Of a DNA stretch of 64,000 nt, positions 63,240 to 64,000 are shown one piece after another. The notes beneath the pieces are model-generated. The model did not search any database. It was not told the DNA's origin and was given only the letters and a program-made list of their open reading frames with translations. Each line of letters starts with the position of its first letter. Position 1 is the first letter of the stretch. Both the position numbers and the translations under genes were made by a program. Source of the stretch: Ruegeria atlantica (GTDB lineage: Bacteria; Pseudomonadota; Alphaproteobacteria; Rhodobacterales; Rhodobacteraceae); assembly GCA_013032095.1 (NCBI GenBank), contig WQBJ01000017.1, positions 41,444 to 105,443 of the forward strand, written 5' to 3'.

Positions 63240-63910
63240 CACAGGTGAAGAGATTCTGCAACTTCGGCATGTTGATTGGCTAGCGACTGGCTCTGCATCA
63301 CGAAACCGAAGGGGAAACTGGATCACCGTCTACGCGAAACTTGTTTCGCGTATAGACGTGCCTAATCTGAAATTATGCCAATTTCAGAAAACCGGATGGG
63401 CTCAAATCGGATTCCGGTCTCTGGAAATTGCGTTGCAACGTGCAGGCTGAACACGCCCGCACGAACGATTGACACCCCCGCGAGGCGGGGACCCCCGTCA
63501 ATCGTACGCCTCTGGCTTACATCGCACCCCACAACCGCTGCGGCTCCGCCGCTGCCAGCGGACAGGACACCACAGCCTAACAACCGTTCCGCTTGATGCT
63601 GAGAACCGGGAAGGCAGGGCCGAGATCCTGAAGCGTATCAAACCGGACCTATTTTTGGTGCCGCGGTGTCAGCTGCAGCTGATCGATGCGCATCAGGTCC
63701 GGCGATATTGAGTCCGGTCTGTTACCTACTTCGGGGCATCGATCGCGCCGGCCGGCGGAGATCCGGAAGGCCTGCCGGCGATATTAGGTCACGTGTGCGG
63801 ACCTTCCGGTGCGTTGGTTGGTTTTTGCCCTGACAAACTTCCTTGTGCGCCTGGACGGATCGGCAAGCCCCAAGAGGCCCAAATCATCTGACAACGAGCA
63901 ACTGACGAAA
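63240..63910. other. Island region without a confident gene
   Basis: 671 bases. It contains GC-rich inverted segments (for example around 63476-63497), and short ORFs on both strands with no family features. One stretch (about 63586-63711, plus) reads DAENREGRAEILKRI and might be a gene remnant, but this is too short to call. Confidence 0.4.
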
Positions 63911-64000
63911 TTAGATGAATTTCTCCGCCAGTTTCTGTTTCCCATTCGGGTCTGTGTGCTCCAACCTGTCGTCCTTGGGATAGTAAAACCCCGACACACA
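63911..64000 (-). CDS. C-terminal end of a gene cut by the window edge
   Basis: The last 29 codons of a minus-strand frame, ending KQKLAEKFI and a TAA stop. The residue mix (GFYYPKDDRLE) looks coding. Too short to identify. Confidence 0.35.
   Translation of the reverse strand, partial: CVSGFYYPKDDRLEHTDPNGKQKLAEKFI

Larger units (their letters stand above)
59605..64000. mobile_element. Left end of an integrated genomic island
   Basis: It starts at the tRNA-Pro fragment and continues past the right edge. Its contents in order are a tyrosine integrase gene next to the att site, an overlapping excisionase-like gene, a divergent XRE repressor gene, and small proteins of unknown function. The gene density and base composition differ from the core chromosome to the left (more AT-rich intergenic parts). 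No phage structural or conjugation genes are visible in these 4.4 kb, so whether it is a prophage, an integrative element or a satellite cannot be decided. Confidence 0.8.

Noticed and set aside
63784..63999. Minus-strand 71-codon ORF at the right edge
   Set aside because: Arg/Thr-rich shadow-like translation; another frame gives a more protein-like C-terminus ending at 63911.
1..64000. CRISPR arrays, rRNA genes, insertion sequences
   Set aside because: No regularly spaced repeats, rRNA-like sequence or transposase gene was seen in the window.

Overview
The window looks like the chromosome of an alphaproteobacterium of the order Rhodobacterales, most likely a marine Roseobacter-group species. 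This is inferred from the high-GC coding style, the Nap, PHA-type, hydroxyproline and sugar-acid gene sets, and the gene families present. No rRNA or species marker is available, so genus is not claimed. Most of the window is metabolic chromosome. The last ~4.4 kb is the left end of an integrated element.

Layout. (1) 1-4133, minus: napF-napD-napA-napG (napG cut by the window edge), a periplasmic nitrate reductase operon with an FNR-type box upstream. (2) 4454-10209, plus: an operon of a FabI-like reductase, a large PhaC-like DUF3141 protein, a MaoC-phosphate acetyltransferase fusion and acetate kinase, preceded by a sequence matching the PhaR operator of PHA metabolism. (3) 10213-14802, minus: two small membrane proteins, then D-lyxose/D-mannose isomerase, fructokinase and a fusion of a catalytically dead GH1-type domain with glucokinase. 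(4) 15005-21240, plus: a sugar isomerase-like protein, a LacI regulator with a perfect 16-bp palindrome upstream, an amino-acid-type ABC binding protein and long permease without an ATPase, and a GH42 beta-galactosidase. (5) 21507-32773, minus, with 32913-34774, plus: a galactoside regulon. It holds an ABC importer, GH4 alpha-galactosidase, GH42 beta-galactosidase and a near-complete De Ley-Doudoroff route (SDR dehydrogenase, SMP-30 lactonase, IlvD/Edd dehydratase, DgoK, DgoA), with a divergent IclR regulator and the importer ATPase. (6) 34934-39086, plus: a hydroxyproline-type catabolic operon with two proline-racemase-superfamily proteins, one lacking both catalytic cysteines. (7) 39313-41526, plus: monomeric isocitrate dehydrogenase.

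The most unusual part is 41823-57597, twelve genes all on the minus strand. It has two copies of a pair of different dynamin-like GTPases (types A and B), a roadblock-like small protein, two unrecognised proteins, a membrane Ser/Thr kinase with a PDZ-like periplasmic end, an FHA protein, a PP2C phosphatase, and two secreted LysM plus solute-binding-protein hybrids. Together this reads as one signalling and membrane-remodelling system that I do not recognise as a described one.

After it come tRNA-Leu(UAG) (58340-58424) and a YbaK-type deacylase. A 47-base 3' fragment of a tRNA-Pro gene (59605-59651) then marks the attachment site of an island. The island carries a tyrosine integrase, an overlapping excisionase-like gene, a divergent XRE repressor, a zinc-ribbon membrane protein and small unknown genes, and continues past the right edge.
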